A stretch of 7,703 bases of DNA from an uncultured Clostridium sp. (GTDB lineage: Bacteria; Bacillota; Clostridia; TANB77; CAG-508), in the NCBI GenBank assembly GCA_900556945.1, contig USQP01000029.1:1-7703 (forward strand). Reading direction: 5' to 3'. Position 1 is the stretch's first letter; the number at the start of each line of letters is the position of its first letter. A model generated the notes under the pieces. It saw only the letters and a program-made list of their open reading frames with translations, was not told where the DNA came from and searched no databases. Shown one piece after another: positions 1-6,188 of this stretch. A program made the translations under genes and the position numbers.

Positions 1-48
1 CGAGATTACTACGCGTCTCGTGGGCTCGGAGATGTGTATAAGAGACAG
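1..48 (+). other. Illumina Nextera adapter (P7/i7 side), not genomic
   Basis: Positions 1-6 are the end of the P7 primer, 7-14 (TACTACGC) fit an 8-nt i7 index, 15-29 are GTCTCGTGGGCTCGG, and 30-48 are the 19-bp Tn5 mosaic end AGATGTGTATAAGAGACAG. The order matches a Nextera library end exactly. From memory the index is the reverse complement of N719. Genomic sequence starts at 49. Translation through it gives a spurious peptide (GSEMCIRDS) that must not be counted as protein. Confidence 0.98.
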
Positions 49-49
49 T

Positions 50-916
50 TTAAAAACAGGTCAAGTGATGTTATTAGAAAATGTAAGATTTCATAGGGAA
101 GAAACAGATAATGATACAGAATTTGCCAAAAAATTAGCCAATATGGCAGAAATCTATGTAAATGACGCTTTTGGAGCAGCTCATAGAGCACATGCTTCAA
201 CAGCAGGAGTAGCTGCATATTTACCAGCAGTATCAGGATTTTTAATTGAAAAAGAATTAAAGTTTTTAGGAAATGCCTTAAACAATCCAGAAAGACCTTT
301 TGTTGCTATCTTAGGAGGAGCAAAAGTTTCTGATAAAATAGGAGTTATTGATAGCTTGCTTGAAAAAGTAGATACTTTAATGATCGGTGGAGGAATGGCA
401 TATACTTTCTTTAAGGCACAAGGATATGGTGTTGGGGACTCTATTTGTGAGTTAGACAAATTAGATTTAGCGAAAGAATTAATGGAGAAGGCAAAACAAA
501 AAGGAGTAAAATTAATCCTTCCAGTAGACACAAAAATAGGAAAAGAATTTAAACCAGATACAGAAAGTAAAACAGTAGCTTGGACAGAAATACCAGATGG
601 TTGGGAAGGATTTGACATTGGAGAAGAAACAATAAAAATGTTTGTAGAAGAATTAAAATCAGCAAAAACAGTTGTATGGAATGGACCAGTAGGATTGTTC
701 GAATTTGAACAATTTGCAATTGGAACAAATTTAATAGCAAAAGCGTTATCAGAAATAGATGCAACAACAATAATAGGAGGAGGAGACTCAGCAGCAGCAG
801 TTAAAAAAGCAGGATTAGAAGATAAAATGACACATATTTCAACAGGAGGAGGAGCTTCACTAGAGTTCTTAGAAGGAAAAAAATTACCAGGAATTGAATG
901 CTTGTTAGACAAATAG
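50..916 (+). CDS. pgk: Phosphoglycerate kinase, 5'-truncated by the contig end
   Basis: Catalyses ATP formation from 1,3-bisphosphoglycerate and ADP to give 3-phosphoglycerate, the first ATP-yielding step of cytosolic glycolysis. The 288 residues visible match PGK from about residue 105-110 of a ~395-residue enzyme to the natural C-terminus, so roughly 105-110 N-terminal residues are missing. Numbering from the first genomic codon, motifs are LLENVRF (8-14), [11 protein letters not shown] (41-51), the ADP-site GGAKVSDK (89-96), IGGGMAYTF (112-120), [11 protein letters not shown] (210-220), IGGGDSAAA (242-250) and GGGASLEF (267-274). All are intact and the frame is open to a TAG at 914-916. 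An in-frame GTG at position 20 lies in adapter sequence and is not the start; the true start is off the contig. The gene leads into tpiA and gpmI on the same strand, the usual lower-glycolysis order, but with an unusually long 187-bp gap before tpiA. Confidence 0.97.
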   Translation, partial: LKTGQVMLLENVRFHREETDNDTEFAKKLANMAEIYVNDAFGAAHRAHASTAGVAAYLPAVSGFLIEKELKFLGNALNNPERPFVAILGGAKVSDKIGVIDSLLEKVDTLMIGGGMAYTFFKAQGYGVGDSICELDKLDLAKELMEKAKQKGVKLILPVDTKIGKEFKPDTESKTVAWTEIPDGWEGFDIGEETIKMFVEELKSAKTVVWNGPVGLFEFEQFAIGTNLIAKALSEIDATTIIGGGDSAAAVKKAGLEDKMTHISTGGGASLEFLEGKKLPGIECLLDK

Positions 917-923
917 GAAAAAA

Positions 924-944
924 GGGACAGTGCAAAAATGTCTC
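924..944 (+). repeat. Small inverted repeat GGGACA/TGTCTC downstream of pgk
   Basis: GGGACA (924-929) can pair with TGTCTC (939-944) with one G-U wobble around the 9-nt loop GTGCAAAAA. It starts 7 bp after the pgk stop. No U-tract follows, so a Rho-independent terminator is not supported. The GGGACA/TGTC words resemble the arms of the 30-nt element at 1060-1089 and 4947-4976, so it may be a diverged relative; that link is inference from short words only. Confidence 0.35.
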
Positions 945-949
945 ATGAA

Positions 950-961
950 TTTGTCGAAAAA
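950..961 (+). promoter_or_regulatory. Possible Spo0A box (0A box)
   Basis: TTTGTCGAAAAA contains an exact match to the TGTCGAA core bound by Spo0A, the sporulation master regulator of Bacillota, with the A/T flanks typical of strong clostridial sites. It lies in the pgk-tpiA gap about 45 bp upstream of a TTGACA hexamer. A single 7-bp core can occur by chance in AT-rich DNA, and nothing in the window shows that the organism has Spo0A. Confidence 0.22.
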
Positions 962-1005
962 TAGGATAAAATGCATACCAGATTTTAAAGCTTACTAAAG
1001 ATAAC

Positions 1006-1035
1006 TTGACAAATGATGATGACAAATATTTTTAT
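1006..1035 (+). promoter_or_regulatory. Weak candidate promoter before tpiA
   Basis: A perfect TTGACA -35 hexamer (1006-1011) is followed after 18 nt by TTTTAT (1030-1035, 4 of 6 matches to TATAAT). It would transcribe tpiA-gpmI with a leader containing the 1060-1089 palindrome. The -10 is poor, and the same stretch holds an 8-bp direct repeat TGACAAAT (1007-1014 and 1020-1027) and a 9-bp inverted repeat CTTACTAAA/TTTAGTAGG (991-999 with 1035-1043), which could instead indicate a regulator site. Confidence 0.25.
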
Positions 1036-1059
1036 TTAGTAGGAAAAAATGAAAAGAAG

Positions 1060-1089
1060 TGTCCAAAAGGAAACGTCCCCAAATGGACA
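1060..1089 (-). repeat. 30-nt near-palindromic element, copy A (inverted)
   Basis: Bounded by TGTCCA (1060-1065) and TGGACA (1084-1089) with a central GGAAACGTCCCC (1069-1080). Its reverse complement matches copy B at 4947-4976 at 26 of 30 positions, all four differences being A/T exchanges. Read on the - strand the core is GGGGACGTTTCC, which folds with two G-U wobbles, so the element has a preferred strand. The right arm ends 1 nt before the tpiA ribosome binding site at 1091, so a hairpin here would adjoin it. Confidence 0.75.
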
Positions 1090-1090
1090 A

Positions 1091-1097
1091 AAGGAGG
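1091..1097 (+). promoter_or_regulatory. tpiA ribosome binding site
   Basis: AAGGAGG sits 6 nt before the ATG at 1104. It fixes that ATG as the start, rather than a GTG at 1059 in the same frame, which would add 15 residues encoded by the repeat element and has no such site. Confidence 0.9.
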
Positions 1098-1103
1098 AAA
1101 ATT

Positions 1104-1856
1104 ATGAGAAAAAAAGTAATTGCAGGAAACTGGAAAATGAATATGCTTCCAAATGAAGCAATAAAATTTATAGAGGATTTGACACCACTTGTCAAAGATA
1201 CAGAGAGTGAAGTGATTTTATGTGTACCATATACAGACTTGTTTTATGCGCTATTAACTGTACAAGGAACCAATATAAAAATAGGAGCACAAAATATGCA
1301 TTTTGAAGAAAAAGGTGCTTATACAGGGGAAGTTTCTGGAGAAATGTTAAAAGCAATTAATGTAGAATATGTTATTATTGGACACTCAGAAAGAAGACAA
1401 TATTTTAACGAAACAGATGAAACAGTAAATAAAAAAATAAAAGCAGCATTTAACTATGGGTTAAAACCAATTGTATGTGTAGGAGAAACATTAGAAGAAA
1501 GAGAAGCTGGAAAAACAGTAGAAAAGATAACAAAACAAACAGAATTAGCATTAGAAGGATTGACAAAAGAACAAGTAGAGAATACAATTATTGCTTATGA
1601 ACCGATTTGGGCGATTGGAACAGGAAAAACAGCAACAAGTGAAGATGCTAATCATTCCATTAAGGAAATTAGAAATAAAATTGCAAAAATCTATGGACAA
1701 GAGGTAGCAAATGGAGTTATAATACAGTATGGCGGAAGTGTAAAGAGCTCAAACGCAAAAGAACTATTTGAAATGTCGGACATTGATGGAGGACTAGTAG
1801 GAGGCGCAAGTTTAAAGGCAGATGAATTTAGTAAAATAGTAAATTACAATAAATAA
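1104..1856 (+). CDS. tpiA: Triosephosphate isomerase
   Basis: Interconverts dihydroxyacetone phosphate and glyceraldehyde 3-phosphate; a cytosolic (beta/alpha)8-barrel dimer in glycolysis and gluconeogenesis. The 250 residues equal the usual family length. Visible active-site elements are AGNWKMN (7-13) with Asn9 and catalytic Lys11, IIGHSERR (91-98) with electrophilic His94, [14 protein letters not shown] (164-177) with the base Glu166 and the flexible phosphate-gripping loop 6, YGGSVKSSN (209-217) and GGLVGGASL (229-237), which complete the phosphate site. All residues needed for activity are present. The start is set by AAGGAGG 6 nt upstream. Its stop is 15 nt before gpmI, so the two are almost certainly co-transcribed; the 187-bp gap from pgk leaves room for separate control. 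Confidence 0.98.
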   Translation: MRKKVIAGNWKMNMLPNEAIKFIEDLTPLVKDTESEVILCVPYTDLFYALLTVQGTNIKIGAQNMHFEEKGAYTGEVSGEMLKAINVEYVIIGHSERRQYFNETDETVNKKIKAAFNYGLKPIVCVGETLEEREAGKTVEKITKQTELALEGLTKEQVENTIIAYEPIWAIGTGKTATSEDANHSIKEIRNKIAKIYGQEVANGVIIQYGGSVKSSNAKELFEMSDIDGGLVGGASLKADEFSKIVNYNK

Positions 1857-1871
1857 AGAGGATGGTAAAGA

Positions 1872-3413
1872 ATGAAAGATAAATTAACAATGCTAATGAT
1901 ATTAGATGGATTTGGCGATAATCCTAATAAAGATGGAAATGCAATTAAGTTAGCTAAAACACCTAATATTGATAAACTAATGAAAAAGTATCAAAATGTA
2001 GAAATTAGTACAAGTGGATTAGCAGTAGGATTACCAGAAGGACAAATGGGAAATTCAGAGGTAGGACATACAAATATTGGGGCAGGAAGAATTGTATATC
2101 AAGAGTTAACAAGAATTACAAAATCAATAGAAGATGGTGACTTTTTTTCAAATCCTGAATTTATAGCTGCTATTGAAAATTGTAAAAAAAATCATTCAAA
2201 ATTACACATATTAGGACTCGTATCAGATGGTGGAGTTCATAGTCATATTCGTCATTTATATGGATTATTAGAAATGGCAAAAAGAAGAGATTTTGAAGAT
2301 GTATATGTTCATTGTTTCTTAGATGGAAGAGATACACCGCCAGCATCTGCTGAAAGTTATATCGTAAAGTTACAAGAAAAAATGAATGAAAAACAAGTAG
2401 GAAAAATTGCAAGTATTTCAGGAAGATTCTATGCAATGGACAGAGATAAAAGATGGCAAAGAGTTCAAAAATGTTATGATGCTCTTGTAAACGGAGAAGG
2501 AAATAGGGCAGGAAGTGTGGTAAAAGCGATTGAAGATTCTTATCAAAAAGAAGTATTTGATGAATTTGTTGAACCAACAGTAATCTGTAATGGAGAAGAT
2601 CCAGTAGCGACGATTGGAAAAAATGACTCTGTTATCTTCTTTAACTTTAGACCAGATAGAGCAAGAGAAATAACAAGGGCTTTAGTAGATCCTGAATTTA
2701 ACGAATTTGAAACAAAAAAAGATTTAAAATTGTATTATGTATGTTTTACAAGCTATGATGAGACCATGCCAAATGTACACATTGCATTTAAAAAAGAAAC
2801 ACTAAAAAATACATTTGGAGAATACATCAGCAATAAAGGCTATACACAACTTAGAATTGCAGAAACAGAAAAATATGCACATGTTACCTTTTTCTTTAAC
2901 GGAGGAGAGGAAAAACAGTACGAAGGAGAAGACAGAATCTTAGTACCATCTCCAAAAGTCGAAACATATGACATGAAACCAGAAATGAGCGCGTATGAGG
3001 TAACAGATAAAGTGTTAGAAGCCATAAAATCAGACAAATATGATGCTATTATATTAAATTATGCTAATACAGATATGGTAGGACATACAGGAAGCTTAAC
3101 AGCAGCCATAAAAGCAGTAGAAGCAGTAGACGAATGCGTAGGAAAAGTTGTAAAACTAGTAGAAGAAAAAGAAGGAAATATGCTAATTACAGCAGACCAC
3201 GGAAATGCAGAACAAATGATAGACTATAAAACAGGAGAACCACATACGGCGCATACAACAAATCCTGTACCACTTATATTAGTAACAAGTAATAAGAATT
3301 TAAAATTAAAATCAGGTGGAAAATTAGCAGATTTAGCACCAACCATGTTAGATTTGATGAATCTTGAAAAACCAGAAGAAATGACAGGAATCAGTTTATT
3401 AGATAAGGAATAA
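1872..3413 (+). CDS. gpmI: 2,3-bisphosphoglycerate-independent phosphoglycerate mutase
   Basis: Converts 3-phosphoglycerate to 2-phosphoglycerate through a phosphoserine intermediate; a Mn-dependent monomer of the alkaline phosphatase superfamily, acting in the cytosol. Length 513 matches the family (about 510). The phosphatase domain is split: N-terminal LDGFG with Asp12 and [14 protein letters not shown] with the nucleophile Ser62, then the inserted transferase domain with [12 protein letters not shown] (His123), DGRDTPP (151-157), [12 protein letters not shown] (184-195) and NFRPDRARE (258-266), then the C-terminal metal ligands NTDMVGHTG (Asp401, His405), TADHGN (Asp442, His443) and HTAHT (His461). 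Every expected ligand is visible. AGAGG at 1857-1861 lies 10 nt before the ATG. It follows tpiA by 15 nt and precedes the DUF600 gene by 6 nt. No enolase gene follows, although it is the common next member of this operon. Confidence 0.98.
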   Translation: MKDKLTMLMILDGFGDNPNKDGNAIKLAKTPNIDKLMKKYQNVEISTSGLAVGLPEGQMGNSEVGHTNIGAGRIVYQELTRITKSIEDGDFFSNPEFIAAIENCKKNHSKLHILGLVSDGGVHSHIRHLYGLLEMAKRRDFEDVYVHCFLDGRDTPPASAESYIVKLQEKMNEKQVGKIASISGRFYAMDRDKRWQRVQKCYDALVNGEGNRAGSVVKAIEDSYQKEVFDEFVEPTVICNGEDPVATIGKNDSVIFFNFRPDRAREITRALVDPEFNEFETKKDLKLYYVCFTSYDETMPNVHIAFKKETLKNTFGEYISNKGYTQLRIAETEKYAHVTFFFNGGEEKQYEGEDRILVPSPKVETYDMKPEMSAYEVTDKVLEAIKSDKYDAIILNYANTDMVGHTGSLTAAIKAVEAVDECVGKVVKLVEEKEGNMLITADHGNAEQMIDYKTGEPHTAHTTNPVPLILVTSNKNLKLKSGGKLADLAPTMLDLMNLEKPEEMTGISLLDKE

Positions 3414-3419
3414 AGTGAT

Positions 3420-4124
3420 ATGTTAAATCATACAAAGAAGATAAAAGAAATATATGAAGTTATTCAAAAAATGATATTTTATATGATTCCAGAAAAATGG
3501 GATAAATTGTATTTATATAGCTCGGTTCTAGATATGCCAGATGGAAAAAAAACAGGAGAACTTTATTTTTATTATATCCCAAAAGGAATATTAAGAAAAA
3601 AGCCCGTAAATGTTTATGAAATACCGAATAAGTTCAATTTAGACGAAAATGAATATTTAAAACTTGTAAAAGTATTATATGAAAAAATACAGCAATTACG
3701 AGAAGAATTTAGAAAGTCAGAAACAGAAGGAATATGGTCTAATATTACCATTACCATTGAAAACTTAAAATTTAAAGTAGAATATAACTATGAAGATTTA
3801 ATGAATGATTACTTTAATAGCTATGAAAGACACATCATATGGAGGTATAAGTATTTAGGAATAGGACCAGAACAAGTAAATAAAAAAGATAAAGATATAC
3901 TAAATCGATATTTGTTAGGGGCAAAAACTCTATCAAGACAAGAAAAGTATGAAGCTGGAATTTATATAAAAGATATTGAAAATATGGTTGCGTTTAATAC
4001 TTCAAAAGAGTATGAAGCAAAAGAAAATGAAGAGTATGAGCAAAAAGCAAAAGAACAAAAAATTGGAAAAAATCAAATATTAATGGCAGCAGAAGAAATA
4101 AAAAAATTAGAAGAACAAGAGTAG
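3420..4124 (+). CDS. YezG-like DUF600 family protein with C-terminal extension
   Basis: A soluble 234-residue protein with no signal peptide or membrane segment. Residues about 5-148 match the DUF600/YezG pattern as I know it: an initial helix leading to MIPEKWDKLYLYSSV (22-36), a GELYFYYIPKG strand pair, an acidic helix with LREEFRK, an ITITIENLKFKVEYNYEDL strand set, and the closing YERHIIWRYKYLG. YezG of Bacillus subtilis is the immunity partner of the LXG toxin YeeF, but many DUF600 proteins occur alone. The remaining ~85 residues are not part of the usual domain and end in a Glu/Lys-rich, probably helical or coiled-coil tail. The ATG is 6 nt after the gpmI stop, with AAGGA at 3405-3409 inside the end of gpmI, so translation is probably coupled. 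No toxin gene is in view, so an immunity role is not supported here; a link to glycolysis is only suggested by position. Codon use resembles its neighbours. Confidence 0.8.
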   Translation: MLNHTKKIKEIYEVIQKMIFYMIPEKWDKLYLYSSVLDMPDGKKTGELYFYYIPKGILRKKPVNVYEIPNKFNLDENEYLKLVKVLYEKIQQLREEFRKSETEGIWSNITITIENLKFKVEYNYEDLMNDYFNSYERHIIWRYKYLGIGPEQVNKKDKDILNRYLLGAKTLSRQEKYEAGIYIKDIENMVAFNTSKEYEAKENEEYEQKAKEQKIGKNQILMAAEEIKKLEEQE

Positions 4125-4135
4125 AATATAAATAA

Positions 4136-4158
4136 GGGCGGAAGGTAAGATTCTGCCC
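4136..4158 (+). other. GC-rich hairpin after the DUF600 gene
   Basis: GGGCGGAA (4136-4143) pairs with TTCTGCCC (4151-4158), 8 bp with one G-U wobble, around the 7-nt loop GGTAAGA. It begins 11 nt after the stop codon and is unusually GC-rich for this genome. No run of T follows (ATACATCATT), so it is not a classical Rho-independent terminator; it could stabilise the 3' end of the glycolytic message or act as a weak or processed terminator. Confidence 0.5.
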
Positions 4159-4169
4159 ATACATCATTT

Positions 4170-4198
4170 AAGTTATTAACTTTAGGATAAATCCTAAA
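4170..4198 (+). promoter_or_regulatory. Two overlapping palindromes upstream of the NifU-like gene
   Basis: AAGTTATTAACTT (4170-4182) is a perfect palindrome around a central T, and TTTAGGATAAATCCTAAA (4181-4198) is an 8-bp inverted repeat with a 2-nt centre; they share 4181-4182. Perfect symmetry of this sort is typical of sites for dimeric repressors. A weak promoter can be read over them: TTAACT (4177-4182) and TATATA (4201-4206) 18 nt apart. If both are real, the palindromes would be operators for the NifU-like/GGGtGRT unit. No regulator family could be assigned. Confidence 0.4.
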
Positions 4199-4250
4199 AA
4201 TATATAAAACAAAAGTAGAAAAAAACTAAGAATTGAAAGGAGCAAATAAA

Positions 4251-4943
4251 ATGATTTATTCAAAAGAATTAGAGGGAATGTGTCAAGTAAAAAAAGGAGT
4301 AGACCATGGACCAGCACCAATTCCTGAAGAAGGAAAATGGGTAAAAGCAAAAGACATAAAAGATATTTCTGGATTAACACATGGGATTGGATGGTGTGCA
4401 CCACAACAAGGAGCATGTAAATTGACTTTAAATGTAAAGGATGGCATTATTCAAGAAGCATTAATCGAGACAATAGGTTGTTCAGGAATGACACACTCAG
4501 CTGCAATGGCAGGGGAGATTTTAACTGGAAAAACAATATTAGAAGCATTAAATACAGATTTAGTATGTGATGCCATTAATACTGCTATGAGAGAATTATT
4601 CTTACAAATTGTATATGGAAGAACACAAACCGCTTTTTCGGAAGGAGGACTTCCAGTAGGAGCAGGATTAGAAGATTTAGGAAAAGGACATACAAGCCAA
4701 GTAGGAACAATTTATTCTAGTTCTTTAAAAGGACCAAGATATTTAAATTTAGCAGAAGGGTACATAGTAGAATTAGGATTAGATAAAGAAGATCAAATCA
4801 TTGGTTATAAATATGTTCATTTGGGAAAAATGATGGATAATATTAAAGCAGGAATAGCTCCAGAAGAAGCAATTGAAAAAGCTTCTGGAACATATGGAAG
4901 ATTTGCAGAAGCAGTTAAAAAAATAGATCCAAGAGAGCAATAA
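4251..4943 (+). CDS. NifU-like iron-sulfur cluster scaffold protein
   Basis: Predicted cytosolic protein of 230 residues related to the NifU N-terminal/IscU scaffold fold, which assembles Fe-S clusters on three cysteines. The clearest block is KLTLNVKDGIIQEALIETIGC (57-77) then SGMTHSAAMAGEILTGKT (78-95), equivalent to the IscU stretch around its second cysteine. Cys77 fits that ligand; Cys49 or Cys56 could be the first and Cys106 (DLVCDAI) the third, but the usual ACGD motif of the first site is absent, so scaffold chemistry may differ. A ~100-residue C-terminal part (about 130-230) extends beyond the NifU N-domain. AAAGGAG at 4236-4242, 8 nt upstream, selects this ATG over an in-frame TTG at 4233. 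It is followed after 98 bp by the GGGtGRT gene, its common partner. Its client protein is unknown; the neighbour is the obvious candidate. Confidence 0.82.
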   Translation: MIYSKELEGMCQVKKGVDHGPAPIPEEGKWVKAKDIKDISGLTHGIGWCAPQQGACKLTLNVKDGIIQEALIETIGCSGMTHSAAMAGEILTGKTILEALNTDLVCDAINTAMRELFLQIVYGRTQTAFSEGGLPVGAGLEDLGKGHTSQVGTIYSSSLKGPRYLNLAEGYIVELGLDKEDQIIGYKYVHLGKMMDNIKAGIAPEEAIEKASGTYGRFAEAVKKIDPREQ

Positions 4944-4946
4944 TAA

Positions 4947-4996
4947 TGTCCAATTGGGGACGTTTCCAAATGGACAAAAATGTCCATTTAGAGACA
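4947..4996 (+). repeat. 30-nt near-palindromic element, copy B, plus half-copy
   Basis: The full copy (4947-4976) has arms TGTCCA and TGGACA and core GGGGACGTTTCC (4956-4967); as RNA on this strand it forms a 15-bp stem with one A-A mismatch and two G-U wobbles (a hairpin proper would open the centre as a loop). It matches the reverse complement of 1060-1089 at 26 of 30 positions. After AAAA, TGTCCATTTAGAGACA (4981-4996) repeats the left half at 12 of 16 positions. TGGACA (4971-4976) can pair with either TGTCCA copy, so two alternative hairpins are possible. Confidence 0.75.
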
Positions 4997-5016
4997 CAAA
5001 TATACAAAAATATAAT
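4987..5016 (+). promoter_or_regulatory. Candidate promoter for the GGGtGRT gene
   Basis: TTTAGA (4987-4992, 4 of 6 matches to TTGACA) is spaced 18 nt from a perfect TATAAT (5011-5016). Transcription would begin near 5023, giving a leader of about 19 nt that still contains the ribosome binding site at 5028-5034. The -35 lies inside the repeat half-copy, so the repeat may have supplied it. AT-rich DNA produces such matches often. Confidence 0.35.
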
Positions 5017-5027
5017 CTGAGTAAAAT

Positions 5028-5034
5028 AGGGAGG
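5028..5034 (+). promoter_or_regulatory. Ribosome binding site of the GGGtGRT gene
   Basis: AGGGAGG lies 7 nt before the ATG at 5042 and supports that start. Confidence 0.85.
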
Positions 5035-5041
5035 AATAAAA

Positions 5042-6043
5042 ATGGCAGTAACATTTGAAAGTTATGAAAGAAGAATAGACCAAATTAAACCAGTAATGGA
5101 AAAATACGGAATTAAAGATTTTGAAGATGCATTAAAAATATGTACAGATAAAGGATTTAATCCATATGAAATCGTAAAAGGAGTACAACCAATTTGTTTT
5201 GAAAATGCAGCTTGGGCATATACTTTAGGAGCTGCAATTGCAATCAAAAAAGGATGTACCAAAGCAGCTGACGCAGCAAAAGCGATAGGAGAAGGACTAC
5301 AAGCTTTCTGTATACCAGGTTCAGTTGCAGATGATAGAAAAGTAGGATTAGGACATGGAAATTTAGCATCTATGTTATTATCAGAAGATACAAAATGTTT
5401 TGCATTTTTAGCAGGACACGAAAGCTTTGCAGCGGCTGAAGGAGCAATTGGAATTGCTAAATCAGCAAATAAAGTAAGAAAAGAACCATTAAGAGTTATT
5501 TTAAATGGACTTGGAAAAGATGCTGCACAAGTCATTTCAAGAATTAATGGATTTACCTATGTAAAAACAGATTTTGATTTCTTTACAGGAAAAGTAAACG
5601 TAGTAGAAGAGATTGCTTATTCAGATGGAGAAAGATCAAAAGTTAGATGCTACGGAGCAAATGACGTTAGAGAAGGTGTAGCAATCATGTGGATGGAAGA
5701 TGTTGATGTATCGATTACAGGAAATTCAACAAATCCAACAAGATTTCAACATCCAGTAGCAGGTACATACAAGAAAGAAAGATTAGCAGCAGATAGAAAA
5801 TATTTCTCAGTAGCTTCTGGTGGTGGAACAGGAAGAACACTTCATCCAGATAATATGGCAGCTGGACCAGCTTCTTATGGTATGACAGATACGATGGGAA
5901 GAATGCACTCAGATGCACAATTTGCAGGAAGTTCTTCCGTACCAGCACACGTTGAGATGATGGGACTAATCGGAATGGGTAACAACCCAATGGTTGGTGC
6001 TTCAGTAGCTGTAGCTGTTGCCGTTGAGGAAGCTATGAAATAA
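5042..6043 (+). CDS. GGGtGRT family protein (function unknown)
   Basis: A 333-residue soluble protein that I recognise as the GGGtGRT family, named for the motif seen here as GGGTGRT (260-266). The highly conserved C-terminal block continues with LHPDNMAAGPASYGMTDTMG, then GRMHSDAQFAGSSSVPAHVE and MMGLIGMGNNPMVGASVAVAVAVEE. Other family-like stretches are GHGNLASMLL (104-113), FLAGHESFAAAEGAIGIAK (122-140) and LNGLGKDAAQVISRINGF (154-171). Six cysteines are at 34, 52, 72, 90, 119 and 203; none forms a CxxC pair, so a bound cluster cannot be claimed. Glycine-rich loops suggest a nucleotide, cofactor or substrate phosphate site, but no reaction is known to me. No signal peptide or membrane helix is evident; the start is fixed by AGGGAGG. 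It is paired with the upstream NifU-like gene, which suggests Fe-S-linked chemistry. The gene ends 17 nt before a strong terminator. Confidence 0.92.
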   Translation: MAVTFESYERRIDQIKPVMEKYGIKDFEDALKICTDKGFNPYEIVKGVQPICFENAAWAYTLGAAIAIKKGCTKAADAAKAIGEGLQAFCIPGSVADDRKVGLGHGNLASMLLSEDTKCFAFLAGHESFAAAEGAIGIAKSANKVRKEPLRVILNGLGKDAAQVISRINGFTYVKTDFDFFTGKVNVVEEIAYSDGERSKVRCYGANDVREGVAIMWMEDVDVSITGNSTNPTRFQHPVAGTYKKERLAADRKYFSVASGGGTGRTLHPDNMAAGPASYGMTDTMGRMHSDAQFAGSSSVPAHVEMMGLIGMGNNPMVGASVAVAVAVEEAMK

Positions 6044-6060
6044 TATAGAAAATAGAAAGA

Positions 6061-6088
6061 AAAATAGGAGCTTAAGCTCTTATTTTTT
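6061..6088 (+). terminator. Rho-independent terminator of the + strand genes
   Basis: AAAATAGGAGC (6061-6071) pairs with GCTCTTATTTT (6076-6086), an 11-bp stem with one G-U wobble and the loop TTAA, ending in TTTTTT (6083-6088). It lies 17 nt after the GGGtGRT stop and should end the NifU-like/GGGtGRT transcript, and any read-through from the glycolytic genes. Confidence 0.9.
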
Positions 6089-6154
6089 GAAACAAAAATC
6101 AATATAATTAATATCGTTACATTTTTCTATTTATGATATGATATAATATAATAT

Positions 6155-6184
6155 AAAAAGGAATGATTAAGTTCATTCCTTTTT
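6155..6184 (-). terminator. Terminator of the nfeD-SPFH operon, probably bidirectional
   Basis: AAAAAGGAATGA (6155-6166) pairs perfectly with TCATTCCTTTTT (6173-6184) over 12 bp around a 6-nt loop. On the - strand the stem ends in TTTTT and begins 4 nt after the stop of the SPFH gene. On the + strand it is also followed by T-rich sequence, so it can stop transcription from both converging units. Confidence 0.85.
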
Positions 6185-6188
6185 TATA

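Noticed and set aside
1059..1103. Upstream GTG start extending TpiA by 15 residues
   Set aside because: The extension is encoded by the palindromic repeat, has no ribosome binding site and is not part of the family; the ATG at 1104 has an ideal AAGGAGG.
4136..4158. Rho-independent terminator after the DUF600 gene
   Set aside because: The stem is good, but it is followed by ATACATCATT rather than a T-run, so it is listed only as a hairpin.
181..6102. Long open frames antisense to pgk, gpmI, the NifU-like and GGGtGRT genes
   Set aside because: They are shadows of strongly conserved genes, with low-complexity Leu/Phe/Ser-rich translations and no recognisable domain.
6117..6147. Promoter-like TTACAT and TATAAT on the + strand between the two terminators
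   Set aside because: The spacing is 19 nt, the region is almost pure A/T, and transcription would run at once into the hairpin at 6155 with no gene behind it.
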